A DNA stretch of 40,476 nucleotides from Mycobacterium aquaticum (GCF_002086485.1 NZ_MVHF01000062.1:1-40476), one strand, 5' to 3'; positions 1 through 6,524 are shown, numbered from the stretch's first letter. Notes: a model not told the origin generated them from the sequence alone. A program made the numbers and translations.

Positions 1-43
1 ATGGAGCCGCCTGGGGGAATCGAACCCCCGACCTATTCATTAC
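1..43. other. attL: attL common core (3' half of tRNA-Thr, antisense)
   Basis: These 43 bp are repeated exactly at 40434-40476. The reverse complement reads as anticodon positions 35-36 (GU), the AA of the loop, stem TGAAT, variable AGGTC, T-stem GGGGG with loop TTCGATT, acceptor AGGCGGC, discriminator T and CCA. An anticodon ending GU plus U73 indicates tRNA-Thr. To the right of this copy the sequence does not continue as a tRNA 5' half, so this is the copy carried next to phage DNA. It also lies inside the phage form of the repressor reading frame. Confidence 0.93.
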
Positions 44-168
44 TAGGCGACCATTGGGCCTCTAATGGCGCACTAGACCCCGAGGCAGAGCCCGCGCCCG
101 TGATCCCCATCCGGCCACGCCGCACCCCGCCAGCTGACCGGCCCGCCACAGAGCCGATCCCCGCATGA
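1..168 (+). pseudogene. Orphaned 3' end of the repressor gene (phage-form C-terminus)
   Basis: Read in the frame that the repressor (40170) has at the right-hand core, this segment is open for 55 codons and stops with TGA at 166-168. The last 41 codons lie beyond the core. The encoded tail is rich in Pro, Ala and acidic residues and ends in PIPA. In the circular phage genome it would be continuous with the repressor, giving 143 residues. In the prophage it has no start or promoter of its own and is separated from the repressor by the whole element. The TGA overlaps the ATG at 165 in an ATGA junction, which supports a real coupled gene end. Integration-dependent immunity is the likely explanation. 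Confidence 0.85.
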
Positions 169-410
169 GCGCCGTCGAGATCGTCCGCGGCACCACGGAG
201 GCCGGCAATCCACGTCTCCGAGTTGTCGACGGCGCCGGCTCGCTCCTGGCTGCGGCTATCCATGTCAACGGGCACTGGGAGATCTTCAGCTATGAGCCCG
301 GCCCGCCGAACGGTCCGCTGGCGGCCTACTCCGAGCCCGATGCGCGCGAGTGGGTGGCATGGATCGGTGAGCAGGTGCTCGGGGCTCGCCGATCAGTGAC
401 CGGCTCGTGA
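165..410 (+). CDS. Small hypothetical protein coupled to the phage-form repressor
   Basis: This 81-residue protein has no family I recognise. Its ATG overlaps the stop of the repressor tail (ATGA). In the phage form it would therefore be translated directly after the repressor and before int, as one rep-small gene-int unit. The sequence is compact, with alternating beta-like segments (residues 3-40) and a C-terminal helix containing EPDAREWVAWIGEQVL. In the lysogen it is cut off from the repressor promoter, so its expression should fall unless a promoter lies in flanking host DNA. A role in the lysis-lysogeny choice is suggested only by position. Confidence 0.7.
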   Translation: MSAVEIVRGTTEAGNPRLRVVDGAGSLLAAAIHVNGHWEIFSYEPGPPNGPLAAYSEPDAREWVAWIGEQVLGARRSVTGS

Positions 411-464
411 TCGAATGGTGATTCAACGGTGACCGTCGTTTTCCTGTCAGGTGATCATCAGGTG

Positions 465-474
465 TTGCACAGTG
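465..474. promoter_or_regulatory. Possible repressor half-operator upstream of int
   Basis: The 10-mer TTGCACAGTG occurs here, 39 bp upstream of the preferred int start. It is identical to 40055-40064, part of the palindromic operator candidate between the repressor and the Cro/Xis-like gene. The partner half is degraded here (GAC instead of CA). A repressor-binding role is inferred. Confidence 0.35.
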
Positions 475-512
475 ACGCGGTAGTTAAATCACGGTTCGAG
501 GGGAACCAACAC

Positions 513-1424
513 ATGTCGTTAACAATCTGGCGCACTTGGCAATTCGCACAATCACTGTCCGCCCGCACGGTCCACGAGCGCACGCAAGCCGTCCACCGCA
601 TGGCCCAGTGGTGCAACGTTAATCCTGAGCACGCCCAGATCGATCACGTCGTCACCTGGCTGGCCGAAGGCGGCGACTGGTCCGCCAACACCCGCTGGAC
701 CTACTACACCCACCTCAACGCGTGGTTCCTCTGGCTCCAGAAAACTGGCCGCCGACTCGACAACCCCATGGTCATGATCGACGCCCCGAAGCGTTCCAAG
801 GGTATCCCCCATCCGGTCACCAACGAGGGAGTCCAACGCCTGCTCAAGGTACGTGCCCGACGCCGCACCCGTGCAATGCTGCTGCTGGCTGCGTTTCAGG
901 GGTTCCGCGCCCACGAGATCGCCAAGGTCAAGGGCGAAGACTTCGACCTGATTGCACGCACCGTGACCGTCACCGGGAAGGGCGGTTTCACCGCGACACT
1001 CCCCCTGCATCACCGCGTCCTCGAAATCGCCTACCAGATGCCCCGTCGGGGCTACTGGTTTCCCGGAGTGGACCGTGGCCACCAACGCCGCGAATCGATC
1101 TGCGGCACCATCAAAGAAACCATGGTCCGCGCAGGCGTGCCAGGCTCGGCTCATTGCCTGCGGCACTGGTTCGGCACGGCGTTGCTGGAAGCGGGGGTTG
1201 ACGTACGTGTCGTCCAGACGCTGCTACGTCACCAGAACTTGGCCACCACCGAGATCTACACCCAGGTGTCCAACGCTCGGCGCGCCGAGGGTATCGAGCT
1301 GCTCGATCCGTTCCGCGTCGACCCTGTCGCGACCGTAACCGACCAGATGCGGCGCGTCATCGAGCAATGGTGCGAGAGCGACGACCGGGATTCGCAGAGC
1401 GAGACTGCGGCCGAGGCGGCGTAA
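513..1424 (+). CDS. int: Tyrosine integrase
   Basis: This is a site-specific recombinase joining attP to the host tRNA-Thr attB. With the start at 513 it has 303 residues. An N-terminal SAM-like DNA-binding domain spans about 1-95 and the catalytic domain about 100-270. Catalytic residues are visible: Arg132 (FRAHEI), Lys156 (TGKGGF), His214-x-x-Arg217 (HCLRHWFG), His240 (LLRHQN) and nucleophile Tyr249 (EIYTQV). A GTG at 429 would add 28 residues, but 513 has a purine-rich GAGGGGA upstream. The C-terminus ends AEAA, resembling ssrA-type degradation tags found on integrases of phages with integration-dependent immunity. It converges with the HTH gene at 1425 with no spacing. Confidence 0.95.
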   Translation: MSLTIWRTWQFAQSLSARTVHERTQAVHRMAQWCNVNPEHAQIDHVVTWLAEGGDWSANTRWTYYTHLNAWFLWLQKTGRRLDNPMVMIDAPKRSKGIPHPVTNEGVQRLLKVRARRRTRAMLLLAAFQGFRAHEIAKVKGEDFDLIARTVTVTGKGGFTATLPLHHRVLEIAYQMPRRGYWFPGVDRGHQRRESICGTIKETMVRAGVPGSAHCLRHWFGTALLEAGVDVRVVQTLLRHQNLATTEIYTQVSNARRAEGIELLDPFRVDPVATVTDQMRRVIEQWCESDDRDSQSETAAEAA

Positions 1425-1598
1425 TCAGGCGCGTTTGGCGATCCACGCATCGATAGTTTCCGGCAGCCAGCCCTTGACCCGGCCGACGATCGCGTCAGGT
1501 TCAGGGAGCCGGCCGGGGATCATGGCGTAGGCCTTGATGGTGTTGCGGGATAGGCCAGCTCTGTCGGCAAATTCGGTGACGCTCAGGTATCTGACCAC
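1425..1598 (-). CDS. Small MerR/AlpA-like HTH protein, excisionase candidate
   Basis: The frame extends to a start at 1721, but the region matching the family begins at the GTG at 1598, giving 57 residues: a helix-turn-helix (LSVTEFADRAGLSRNTIKAY) and a wing (IVGRVKGWLPETIDAWI). This is the winged-helix fold of small phage excisionases and AlpA regulators. It lies tail to tail with int, with its stop directly abutting the int stop. A recombination directionality factor is the favoured role. A Cro-like regulator is the alternative, because another HTH protein lies beside the repressor. No good ribosome-binding site precedes the GTG, so the start is uncertain and translation may be leaderless. 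Confidence 0.7.
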   Translation of the reverse strand: MVRYLSVTEFADRAGLSRNTIKAYAMIPGRLPEPDAIVGRVKGWLPETIDAWIAKRA

Positions 1599-1678
1599 TG
1601 CGCCGACGGTAAGTACCCGAAAGGGTGTATCCGTTTGGGTGTCCCGTTGAGTACATCCGCTCGTTAGGGTCGGTTCCC

Positions 1679-1972
1679 ATGCCTGCGCGCCGATCACCCT
1701 GGCTGGACGAACGTGCCGCACTGCTCGCGAAGACCCTGTCTGAGCGACACGGCCTACAGATGCCCGACGACGTCATGGCCGCTGCTCGTGATGACATCTC
1801 GGACCACCTGGACCAATTGGCCGCGCTGATGAGGATCGGCCGGCAAGCCGCAAAGATGTACGTGACCGACGATGTGATCGCAAAGATGGCACAGCGCATC
1901 GCGATCGCCTATCGACACGCGGCGGGCAACTCTCGCGGCTTGGCCCGGCCGCATCTCCGCGTCGTGGACTGA
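1679..1972 (+). CDS. Hypothetical helical protein
   Basis: This 98-residue protein is mostly helical. It begins MPARRSPWLDERAALLAKTL and has basic N- and C-termini. The open frame goes back to 1625, but the ATG at 1679 follows GTTAGGG and gives a sensible N-terminus. I do not recognise a family. It starts a rightward group between int and the lysis genes, a position where temperate mycobacteriophages often carry genes active in lysogens. The sequence between it and the divergent HTH gene has recurring GGGTGT-type elements (about 1620-1675) that could be operators. Confidence 0.65.
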   Translation: MPARRSPWLDERAALLAKTLSERHGLQMPDDVMAAARDDISDHLDQLAALMRIGRQAAKMYVTDDVIAKMAQRIAIAYRHAAGNSRGLARPHLRVVD

Positions 1973-1980
1973 CAGCTTTT

Positions 1981-2030
1981 TGACAGGTCTGTCACAAGAC
2001 GCAGCGAGCTGGTTGTACGCTCACCGGCCA
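1981..2030 (+). promoter_or_regulatory. Putative leaderless promoter with palindromic operator
   Basis: A perfect inverted repeat, TGACAG-GT-CTGTCA, lies at 1981-1994. A TAnnnT -10 candidate, TACGCT, lies at 2016-2021, so transcription should begin near 2028-2030, essentially on the ATG of the DUF732-like gene. No Shine-Dalgarno precedes that ATG, which fits a leaderless mycobacterial transcript. The palindrome would cover the -35 region. The TTGACA at 1980-1985 is too far upstream to serve as the -35 for this -10. All of this is inferred from sequence. Confidence 0.4.
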
Positions 2031-2359
2031 TGAAGGTGCTGGTGCCGCTGATCGCCGTCGTGGGCATTGCTGCTGGGATCATGCAGGCCCCTGCGGCGCA
2101 CGCGGAGCCCGACGTGTTCGGCTTGATCACTCCAGACGAGCAGGGCGAGATCTGGGCCAACAGCCAGCGCAACTGCGTGATCCTCGACCAGGCCGGCGGC
2201 ACGGCCGACTCGGTTGGTGCGTTGATCGATCGCTACCAGTCCGATGGCTGGGATCAGGAAAGTTCGATCGACATCGTATGGGAGTCGGTCGAGCGGCAGT
2301 GCTCGGAGTACCTCGGCGTCGTCAAGCGGGTTGCTCGGACCTACGGTGATCCGTCATGA
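2030..2359 (+). CDS. Secreted DUF732-like protein
   Basis: This 109-residue exported protein has an N-terminal signal peptide (MKVLVPLIAV followed by a hydrophobic stretch) and a probable cut after AHA near residue 25. The mature part is about 84 residues with two cysteines (49 and 91), likely a disulfide, in the small helical layout of DUF732 proteins. That family is characteristic of mycobacteria and is of unknown function. The stop overlaps the next start in ATGA, so the two exported proteins are translationally coupled. As the gene lies in the lysogen-expressed position, it may alter the host envelope or exclude other phages (inference). Confidence 0.75.
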   Translation: MKVLVPLIAVVGIAAGIMQAPAAHAEPDVFGLITPDEQGEIWANSQRNCVILDQAGGTADSVGALIDRYQSDGWDQESSIDIVWESVERQCSEYLGVVKRVARTYGDPS

Positions 2360-2751
2360 GCAAGTGGGTTCTCTCGCTGATCGCTCCGCTCGCGGCGGCA
2401 ACGGTGGGTCTCGCTGCCCCCGCCCAGGCCGACGTGGAGCAGTGGCTGACGAGCGACCGCTACCCGACGAGCAACGATCCAGGCTGCGAGTCCATCCCGT
2501 TCCTTGGTCTCAATCCGTATGTCCGATCGATATGCGATGACCCGATCCGGCCGGACGGCTCATGGCGGCGGTACCGCGCACTGTGGCACCCGCGATACGT
2601 GCACAGCACATGCTTCGGCGTCCTCTATGAGGGTGGGTGCCCGAGCTGGGCGAAGGATTCACGGGACGTCATTGAGGCAAGTCGCAACATTGATATCTAC
2701 GTCGTCACCCCTGACACCATCCCGTCGGGCGAGCCCGGACACCTCGGATAG
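2356..2751 (+). CDS. Secreted CDGP-like protein
   Basis: The 131-residue protein has a signal peptide with probable cleavage after AQA (residue 25). The mature domain has four cysteines (44, 60, 86, 95), the motif ICDxPxRxDGSWxRxR and a C-terminal TPxTxxxxEPGHL. This matches the CDGP-type domain common in small secreted mycobacterial and mycobacteriophage proteins of unknown function. The same domain forms the C-terminus of the membrane protein at 38582-39328, near the other end of the prophage. It is coupled to the upstream DUF732-like gene by ATGA. A surface role in the lysogen is plausible but unproven. Confidence 0.78.
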   Translation: MSKWVLSLIAPLAAATVGLAAPAQADVEQWLTSDRYPTSNDPGCESIPFLGLNPYVRSICDDPIRPDGSWRRYRALWHPRYVHSTCFGVLYEGGCPSWAKDSRDVIEASRNIDIYVVTPDTIPSGEPGHLG

Positions 2752-2783
2752 CTCGGAACCGACCGCGCGTCGCCTGCGTCTTA

Positions 2784-2963
2784 ATGGTCATGAGGACTAT
2801 CGAGGTCGTCGACGCCGAGCTGCGCGTGCTGGCCGCGTATCGGCGAGCGTGCGCGGAGGCCGGCCACCCGGTGCGGTCTACCGCGGTGATGGACCGGCTC
2901 CTCGATGAGCGGTCAGTACTCGCGGACGCCGGGCCCGGTGACCAGGGTGCAGTCGGGGCGTAG
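2784..2963 (+). CDS. Small hypothetical protein
   Basis: 59 codons open at ATG 2784, with a second in-frame ATG at 2790 giving a better N-terminus, MRTIEVVDAELRVLAAYRRA. The product is helical, with the motif STAVMDRLLDERS, and resembles short helical proteins common in mycobacteriophages; I know no function. It follows the two secreted-protein genes on the same strand. Its 3' end overlaps the convergent CPNGH-type gene fragment by about 50 nt, so the last 17 codons may be non-native if that region has rearranged. Confidence 0.5.
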   Translation: MVMRTIEVVDAELRVLAAYRRACAEAGHPVRSTAVMDRLLDERSVLADAGPGDQGAVGA

Positions 2964-3105
2964 CGGCGGCCCGTAGGTCGACGTCGCGCAGGTCTTGCAC
3001 CAGCGCGCCGCCACTGAGGCCGAACCGGTGGCCGTTCGGGCAGGCTTCCGGCTCGACGATCACCCACCGATCGCCTTCCTGGATGAGTTCGCCGGGTTCG
3101 GGCAC
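2913..3105 (-). pseudogene. CPNGH-type small zinc protein gene, frameshifted
   Basis: From GTG 3105 the minus strand encodes an N-terminus containing GELIQEGDRWVIVEPEACPN then GHRFGLSGG. The matching C-terminus, RWCKTCATSTYGPPLRPDC then TLVTGPGVREY and stop, is in the neighbouring frame. The two join near 3003-3012 if one extra base is skipped (GGCGGCGCGCTGG). Together they give about 63 residues with Cys pairs CPNGH and CKTC, the layout of a small zinc-binding mycobacteriophage protein family. Either this is a decayed gene or the assembly has an indel. It lies just downstream of the late terminator. Confidence 0.6.
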
Positions 3106-3130
3106 GCGCACACGATAGCGCCCACCGACG

Positions 3131-3170
3131 ACAAAAGAGCCGCCCCGACCCGGAAGGTCAGAGGCGGCCC
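3131..3170 (-). terminator. Intrinsic terminator ending the late operon
   Basis: On the minus strand a GC-rich hairpin, GCCGCC...GGCGGC (arms 3139-3144 and 3163-3168, with inner GACC/GGTC pairing), is followed directly by TCTTTTGT. It lies just after the stop of the last leftward gene (3191), so it most likely ends the long leftward transcript before the rightward lysogenic genes. Confidence 0.8.
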
Positions 3171-3190
3171 CCTTGTGCGCGGCTACGGCG

Positions 3191-3772
3191 TCACAGCGGG
3201 TCCTCGCCGGGGTGTACCCGCTTGATGAACCCGTTGACGCCGGCCTTGAATTCGCGAAGGTTGGTGCGGTCGTCACGCAGTTCGCCACGCAGGCCGCCCA
3301 TGTCGTCACGCACCGCGCCGACGTCCTCGCGGAGGCCGTTGATGTCGCGGCCGTGTTCGATCTGACGCGACCGCATATCGGCCTGTCGTTGGTTCATCTC
3401 GGCCTGGCGTCGGTTCATCTCCGCGAACTGTTCGTTGGTCCGCTTCTGCTCGGCCGCAGCGAGTTTCTGCGCTGCCTCGACGCGATCGAGCTGGTGACGG
3501 AGGTTGTCATCGATGTGCTCGTTCTTCACCTCGTCGCGAACCGCTTCGGTGTTCACCTTGACGTCGTTGAGTACTTTGCGGTCGCCCTCCCAACGCTCTT
3601 TCCCTTTGCGTTGGCCGCGGATCGCAACGACCAACGCTGAGCATCCGGCGATTGCGGCGATGATCGCGGGCAGGTTCGAGACCAAAAGGCCGAGCACGTC
3701 GATCATGTCGTCGGGTTGATAGTCGGCCGTAGCGGTGCTGATGGCATCGGCGATCGAACTGGCCAGACTCAC
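3191..3772 (-). CDS. DUF2746-type membrane protein with coiled coil
   Basis: The 193-residue protein has one hydrophobic segment (about 29-51, LLVSNLPAIIAAIAGCSALV). A long charged coiled coil follows (about 75-175), with repeated MNRRQAEMNQRQADM-like heptads. This is the arrangement of DUF2746 proteins found beside lysis genes in mycobacteriophages. The start is GTG at 3772. It is the last gene of the late operon, directly before the terminator. It probably acts in the inner membrane as a lysis accessory or holin-like protein, but that role comes from location only. Confidence 0.75.
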   Translation of the reverse strand: MSLASSIADAISTATADYQPDDMIDVLGLLVSNLPAIIAAIAGCSALVVAIRGQRKGKERWEGDRKVLNDVKVNTEAVRDEVKNEHIDDNLRHQLDRVEAAQKLAAAEQKRTNEQFAEMNRRQAEMNQRQADMRSRQIEHGRDINGLREDVGAVRDDMGGLRGELRDDRTNLREFKAGVNGFIKRVHPGEDPL

Positions 3773-3803
3773 TGTTCACAGGGCCCCTTCACTCCGGCGG
3801 TGA

Positions 3804-3905
3804 TCACCGCGACCGCCGGTAGCGCAGCCAGGCAATGGCCCACGATCCGACGTAGATCGTGGGCCACACCAGCACCCCGGCCAGGAACCACACGGGTCCC
3901 GGCAT
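3804..3905 (-). CDS. 33-residue single-pass membrane protein
   Basis: A 33-codon gene begins at ATG 3905, overlapping the upstream holin stop by one base (TGATG). It encodes MPGPVWFLAGVLVWPTIYVG, then SWAIAWLRYRRSR: one transmembrane helix with a basic C-terminal tail. Very small membrane proteins of this kind are common in mycobacteriophage lysis cassettes. It may assist or inhibit the holin (inference). It is easily missed because of its length. Confidence 0.65.
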   Translation of the reverse strand: MPGPVWFLAGVLVWPTIYVGSWAIAWLRYRRSR

Positions 3906-4384
3906 CAGAGCCCAATGCCGGGGTACCGAGCAGCTTGCTGACGAAGAAGCTCGTCGCGATCCGCCGCGCTGCCGGTGATGTTGATGGCCTGCTGCACGAG
4001 CGGACCGAGCACCGGCACCGCTGCCCCCAGCGCATCGCTGGCGGCCTGCTTCACACGATCAAACTCCGAGGTGGCATGCGCGACGTTCCCGATCACCGCG
4101 GGCAGTGCGTTGATGATCTGATCGGCCGGCGAGACGGGTTCAGGTTCGGGGGCCGGTTCGTCGAACACGCCGTCGGCGCGTTGCGACCGGGTCTTGGACG
4201 CGGCTGCCGCCGACCCCGCTGCGCCGGTGAGCATGCTCGCGGCCGCGACGGCGACGGCAACCCACTTCGACACGCCGCCCTCGACGAGCGCGACCGCCAG
4301 CGGCGTGCCAACCACGGTGATCACCGCGGCCGCGGTGTAGCGGTATTGCCGGATCTTGGCCTTCTGATCGTCGGTCTTGCTCAC
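3905..4384 (-). CDS. Holin candidate
   Basis: 159 residues with two hydrophobic segments (about 17-36 and 41-61) separated by a short Gly-Gly turn, then a long soluble C-terminal region with an acidic Pro-rich stretch (EPAPEPEPVSP) and helices. Two membrane helices directly after the endolysin gene fit a holin that permeabilises the inner membrane. The start overlaps the lysA stop (ATGA), so translation is coupled. At least three other small membrane proteins are encoded nearby, so which one triggers lysis cannot be decided from sequence. Confidence 0.72.
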   Translation of the reverse strand: MSKTDDQKAKIRQYRYTAAAVITVVGTPLAVALVEGGVSKWVAVAVAAASMLTGAAGSAAAASKTRSQRADGVFDEPAPEPEPVSPADQIINALPAVIGNVAHATSEFDRVKQAASDALGAAVPVLGPLVQQAINITGSAADRDELLRQQAARYPGIGL

Positions 4385-5940
4385 TTCTGAGATCCCTTCT
4401 GCGAGTTGATGAACGCCTGCAAGGCTGCAGGGTTAGTGGCTTCGATGACGCTCAGGACGTCGCGCGCTGTGGTGTCGCCGCCCGCGGCTGCAGCGACGAG
4501 ATAGCTGAGCGCGGGCGGGTTTTCGGCCGCGATCTTGGCGAGCTTGTTCCTGGCGTGGTTGACCGGCCCGGGCAGAGTGCCGTACTTGCCCTTGCCAGCC
4601 GCGGTGCGCAGCATCCGAGACAGTGCGTCGGGGTCGCCGAGCGCGGCATCCGGTTCGACGATCTCCCCGCGGTGAAGGGCAGCATCGATCGACTGGACCA
4701 TGCGGACGATCGGAATCTTCGGCTCGCCCGGGGTGGCGTAGATGGACAGGGATTCAACTTCCAGGTCGGACATCAGCAGTTCCTCCAGTGGGTCAACGGG
4801 TTTGGATGGGGCGGTGAGGGTGAGCAGTTGATCGCCGAGCGCCAAGGCGCGGTTGTATCTGGCTCGGCGTTCGTCGATGCCGGTCGTACCGCCGTTGATG
4901 GCGGCTGTGACTGCTGCGAAGCCGCGGTAGTCGCCCCACCGCGCGTTCTCACCGGCGTCGACAAGGGCGTTCATCGGCCGCTGCACCTTCCAGTACCAGG
5001 CGGCGCCGATGCCGGCCCACCGGAGGTCGGCGAGCTCGGTCGGGCGGTCGACGAAATACGTTGGCGACGGCACCAATCCGCGGTCGAATGCCCACCGGGA
5101 GAAATCCGTGTAGTGGGCGCGCCCGGTGATCTGGATCCATGTGCGGCCCTTGAACCGGCGGCCGTCGCCGGGTTGCGTGTTGCCCAGATCCTTGCGGCCC
5201 TCGTAGGCATCACCGGATGCGTACTCTTCAGTGGCGTTGAAATTGGCTGACTCATGCCCGGTGTTGGCGATGAACGCCGCACTCCGCGGCGGCGTGGTGC
5301 ATTCGGCCTGTCTCAGGCCGCCGGACATCGTGGGCAGGATCTGCGCGGCCCGCTCGGGGGTGAGGCCGGTCGCGCGGGCGAGCACGTCGACCGCGTCGGG
5401 ACTACCGGGCACGGTAGGTACATCTTCCAGTTTTGCGTCGAGGTACCAGAAGTCGTGGAACAGCGGGTCATTCCACGCGCGGGCACCGTCGTAGAGGGAG
5501 ACACCGACGCCGTTGACGTTGCCGTGGGACTCCCAGTCGACACCGCGGGCGGACATCTTCACCGGCCCGCCGGGGATGTCCATCGTCATCAGCGTGCACG
5601 CGGTGTGCGAGAACTCCCCCCCACCACCGTGCTGCAGACCGACGAGCATGACCGGCTTGAACGGCAACGCCGCCGGCCCGCCTTGTGGCATCCGCTTGAA
5701 TCCGAGGTCGTAGACGATCTTGTGATCGAGGCGGAACGATTCGGTTGAGCCGTACCGGTTTCCGGGCCAGTCCGCCCGGCCGCCGTACCAGGCGGCGGTT
5801 TGCAGCACGAGCCCGGAGCAGTCGGTCGAGTCCCGCGGGTTGCGGGTGAACGCACCGCCGTAGTCATAGCCCAGGCCGGCGCGGGCGCGCGCGAGATCGT
5901 GCACCTCTTGCGCGCGTTGCCGGGTCACGATAAAGGTCAC
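4381..5940 (-). CDS. lysA: Endolysin LysA (peptidase plus GH19 muramidase-like)
   Basis: A 519-residue peptidoglycan hydrolase. The N-terminal NlpC/P60-like peptidase (about 1-175) has Cys41 (DSTDCSGLV) and His112 (EFSHTAC). A central GH19 glycosidase-like domain (about 185-375) has GHESANF with Glu230 as likely acid, a second Glu near 239 and the conserved RRFKGRTWIQITGRAHY stretch. A C-terminal region (about 395-519) probably binds the cell wall. This three-part design is typical of mycobacteriophage LysA. The start is GTG 5940, preceded by AGGAAGG. No LysB-type esterase follows. Confidence 0.93.
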   Translation of the reverse strand: MTFIVTRQRAQEVHDLARARAGLGYDYGGAFTRNPRDSTDCSGLVLQTAAWYGGRADWPGNRYGSTESFRLDHKIVYDLGFKRMPQGGPAALPFKPVMLVGLQHGGGGEFSHTACTLMTMDIPGGPVKMSARGVDWESHGNVNGVGVSLYDGARAWNDPLFHDFWYLDAKLEDVPTVPGSPDAVDVLARATGLTPERAAQILPTMSGGLRQAECTTPPRSAAFIANTGHESANFNATEEYASGDAYEGRKDLGNTQPGDGRRFKGRTWIQITGRAHYTDFSRWAFDRGLVPSPTYFVDRPTELADLRWAGIGAAWYWKVQRPMNALVDAGENARWGDYRGFAAVTAAINGGTTGIDERRARYNRALALGDQLLTLTAPSKPVDPLEELLMSDLEVESLSIYATPGEPKIPIVRMVQSIDAALHRGEIVEPDAALGDPDALSRMLRTAAGKGKYGTLPGPVNHARNKLAKIAAENPPALSYLVAAAAGGDTTARDVLSVIEATNPAALQAFINSQKGSQK

Positions 5941-5966
5941 GCGGGTTCCTTCCTGTTGAGACGACG

Positions 5967-5997
5967 AAAGCCGCGCTCCGGCGAGAGTCGCGGCTTC
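5967..5997 (-). terminator. Hairpin between the 38-residue membrane gene and lysA
   Basis: Eight-base perfect arms AAGCCGCG/CGCGGCTT (5968-5975 and 5989-5996) enclose a 13-nt loop. On the minus strand the second arm is followed by TCG, giving only a TTTCG tail. It could be a weak terminator or a leader structure that tunes endolysin expression. Confidence 0.5.
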
Positions 5998-6012
5998 GCA
6001 GTAGGTTTCGGG

Positions 6013-6129
6013 TCAGACGGCCAGGTCTTCGTGGCCGTCCTGGATCTCGACGCCGACGCAGAAGATCGCGGCGGCCAGGGCGAGTCCAGCGAGCATGGCG
6101 GCGGTGAGGACAGCGACGCCGCGGATCAT
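6013..6129 (-). CDS. 38-residue membrane protein
   Basis: This short gene starts at ATG 6129, overlapping the upstream tail fibre stop in ATGA. It encodes one hydrophobic helix (MIRGVAVLTAAMLAGLALAA and on to residue 27) and a short acidic tail. Position just before lysA and the single membrane span suggest a lysis accessory protein such as a small holin or antiholin. No family is recognised. Confidence 0.6.
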   Translation of the reverse strand: MIRGVAVLTAAMLAGLALAAAIFCVGVEIQDGHEDLAV

Positions 6130-6509
6130 GTCGCGATCGGGGTGAAACCGATGCTGTTCGTGTTGATTCTGATGATGTCGCCAGACGTGCCACCTTTTGA
6201 CACCGACGCTGCTGCCGAGTACAGGAAGTTGCCTCCAGTCGATGCGTCCCAGAAGCTGACCCCAGCAATAGTTTCCGACGCGCCCAGGGTGTGCTCCGGG
6301 GTGTTGTTCATCGCGATCGAACCCGATGCGGCGGCGTTCCATGAGCACGCGTAGCGGGTCGCCACCGAGCTGGCGTTCGCGGTACCCGCCGCGCCCGGGT
6401 CCCCAGTGTGCATCTTGGCGTAGACCGTTGCCGGCGGTGTGTAGGCGATGTTGCGGAATGTGTGATCAAGCAGCTTGTTCGCCAGATAGGACGAGACGCC
6501 GTACGGCAT
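6126..6509 (-). CDS. Tail fibre-like virion protein (Gp80-like)
   Basis: A 127-residue protein beginning MPYGVSSYLANKLLDHTFRN and containing the motif KMHTGDPGAAGTAN. These match a family of small phage tail-fibre-like proteins (Gp80-like) widespread in actinophages, found at the end of the minor tail genes. The C-terminal half looks like a beta-sandwich. A strong ribosome-binding site (GGGAGG) precedes ATG 6509. It most likely decorates the tail tip. The family call rests on motif memory. Confidence 0.7.
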   Translation of the reverse strand: MPYGVSSYLANKLLDHTFRNIAYTPPATVYAKMHTGDPGAAGTANASSVATRYACSWNAAASGSIAMNNTPEHTLGASETIAGVSFWDASTGGNFLYSAAASVSKGGTSGDIIRINTNSIGFTPIAT

Positions 6510-6524
6510 TGGTGTTGCCTCCCT

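Noticed and set aside
1..76. A complete tRNA gene at the left end
   Set aside because: Only the 3' half is present. The sequence to the right of the core does not form the D-arm or acceptor 5' strand.
552..1166. 204-codon minus-strand frame opposite the integrase
   Set aside because: It is antisense to catalytic parts of the integrase and has no recognisable features.
1980..1985. TTGACA as a -35 box for the DUF732-like gene
   Set aside because: It lies 30 bp from the only good -10 candidate (2016-2021), too far for a normal promoter. It partly overlaps the palindrome instead.
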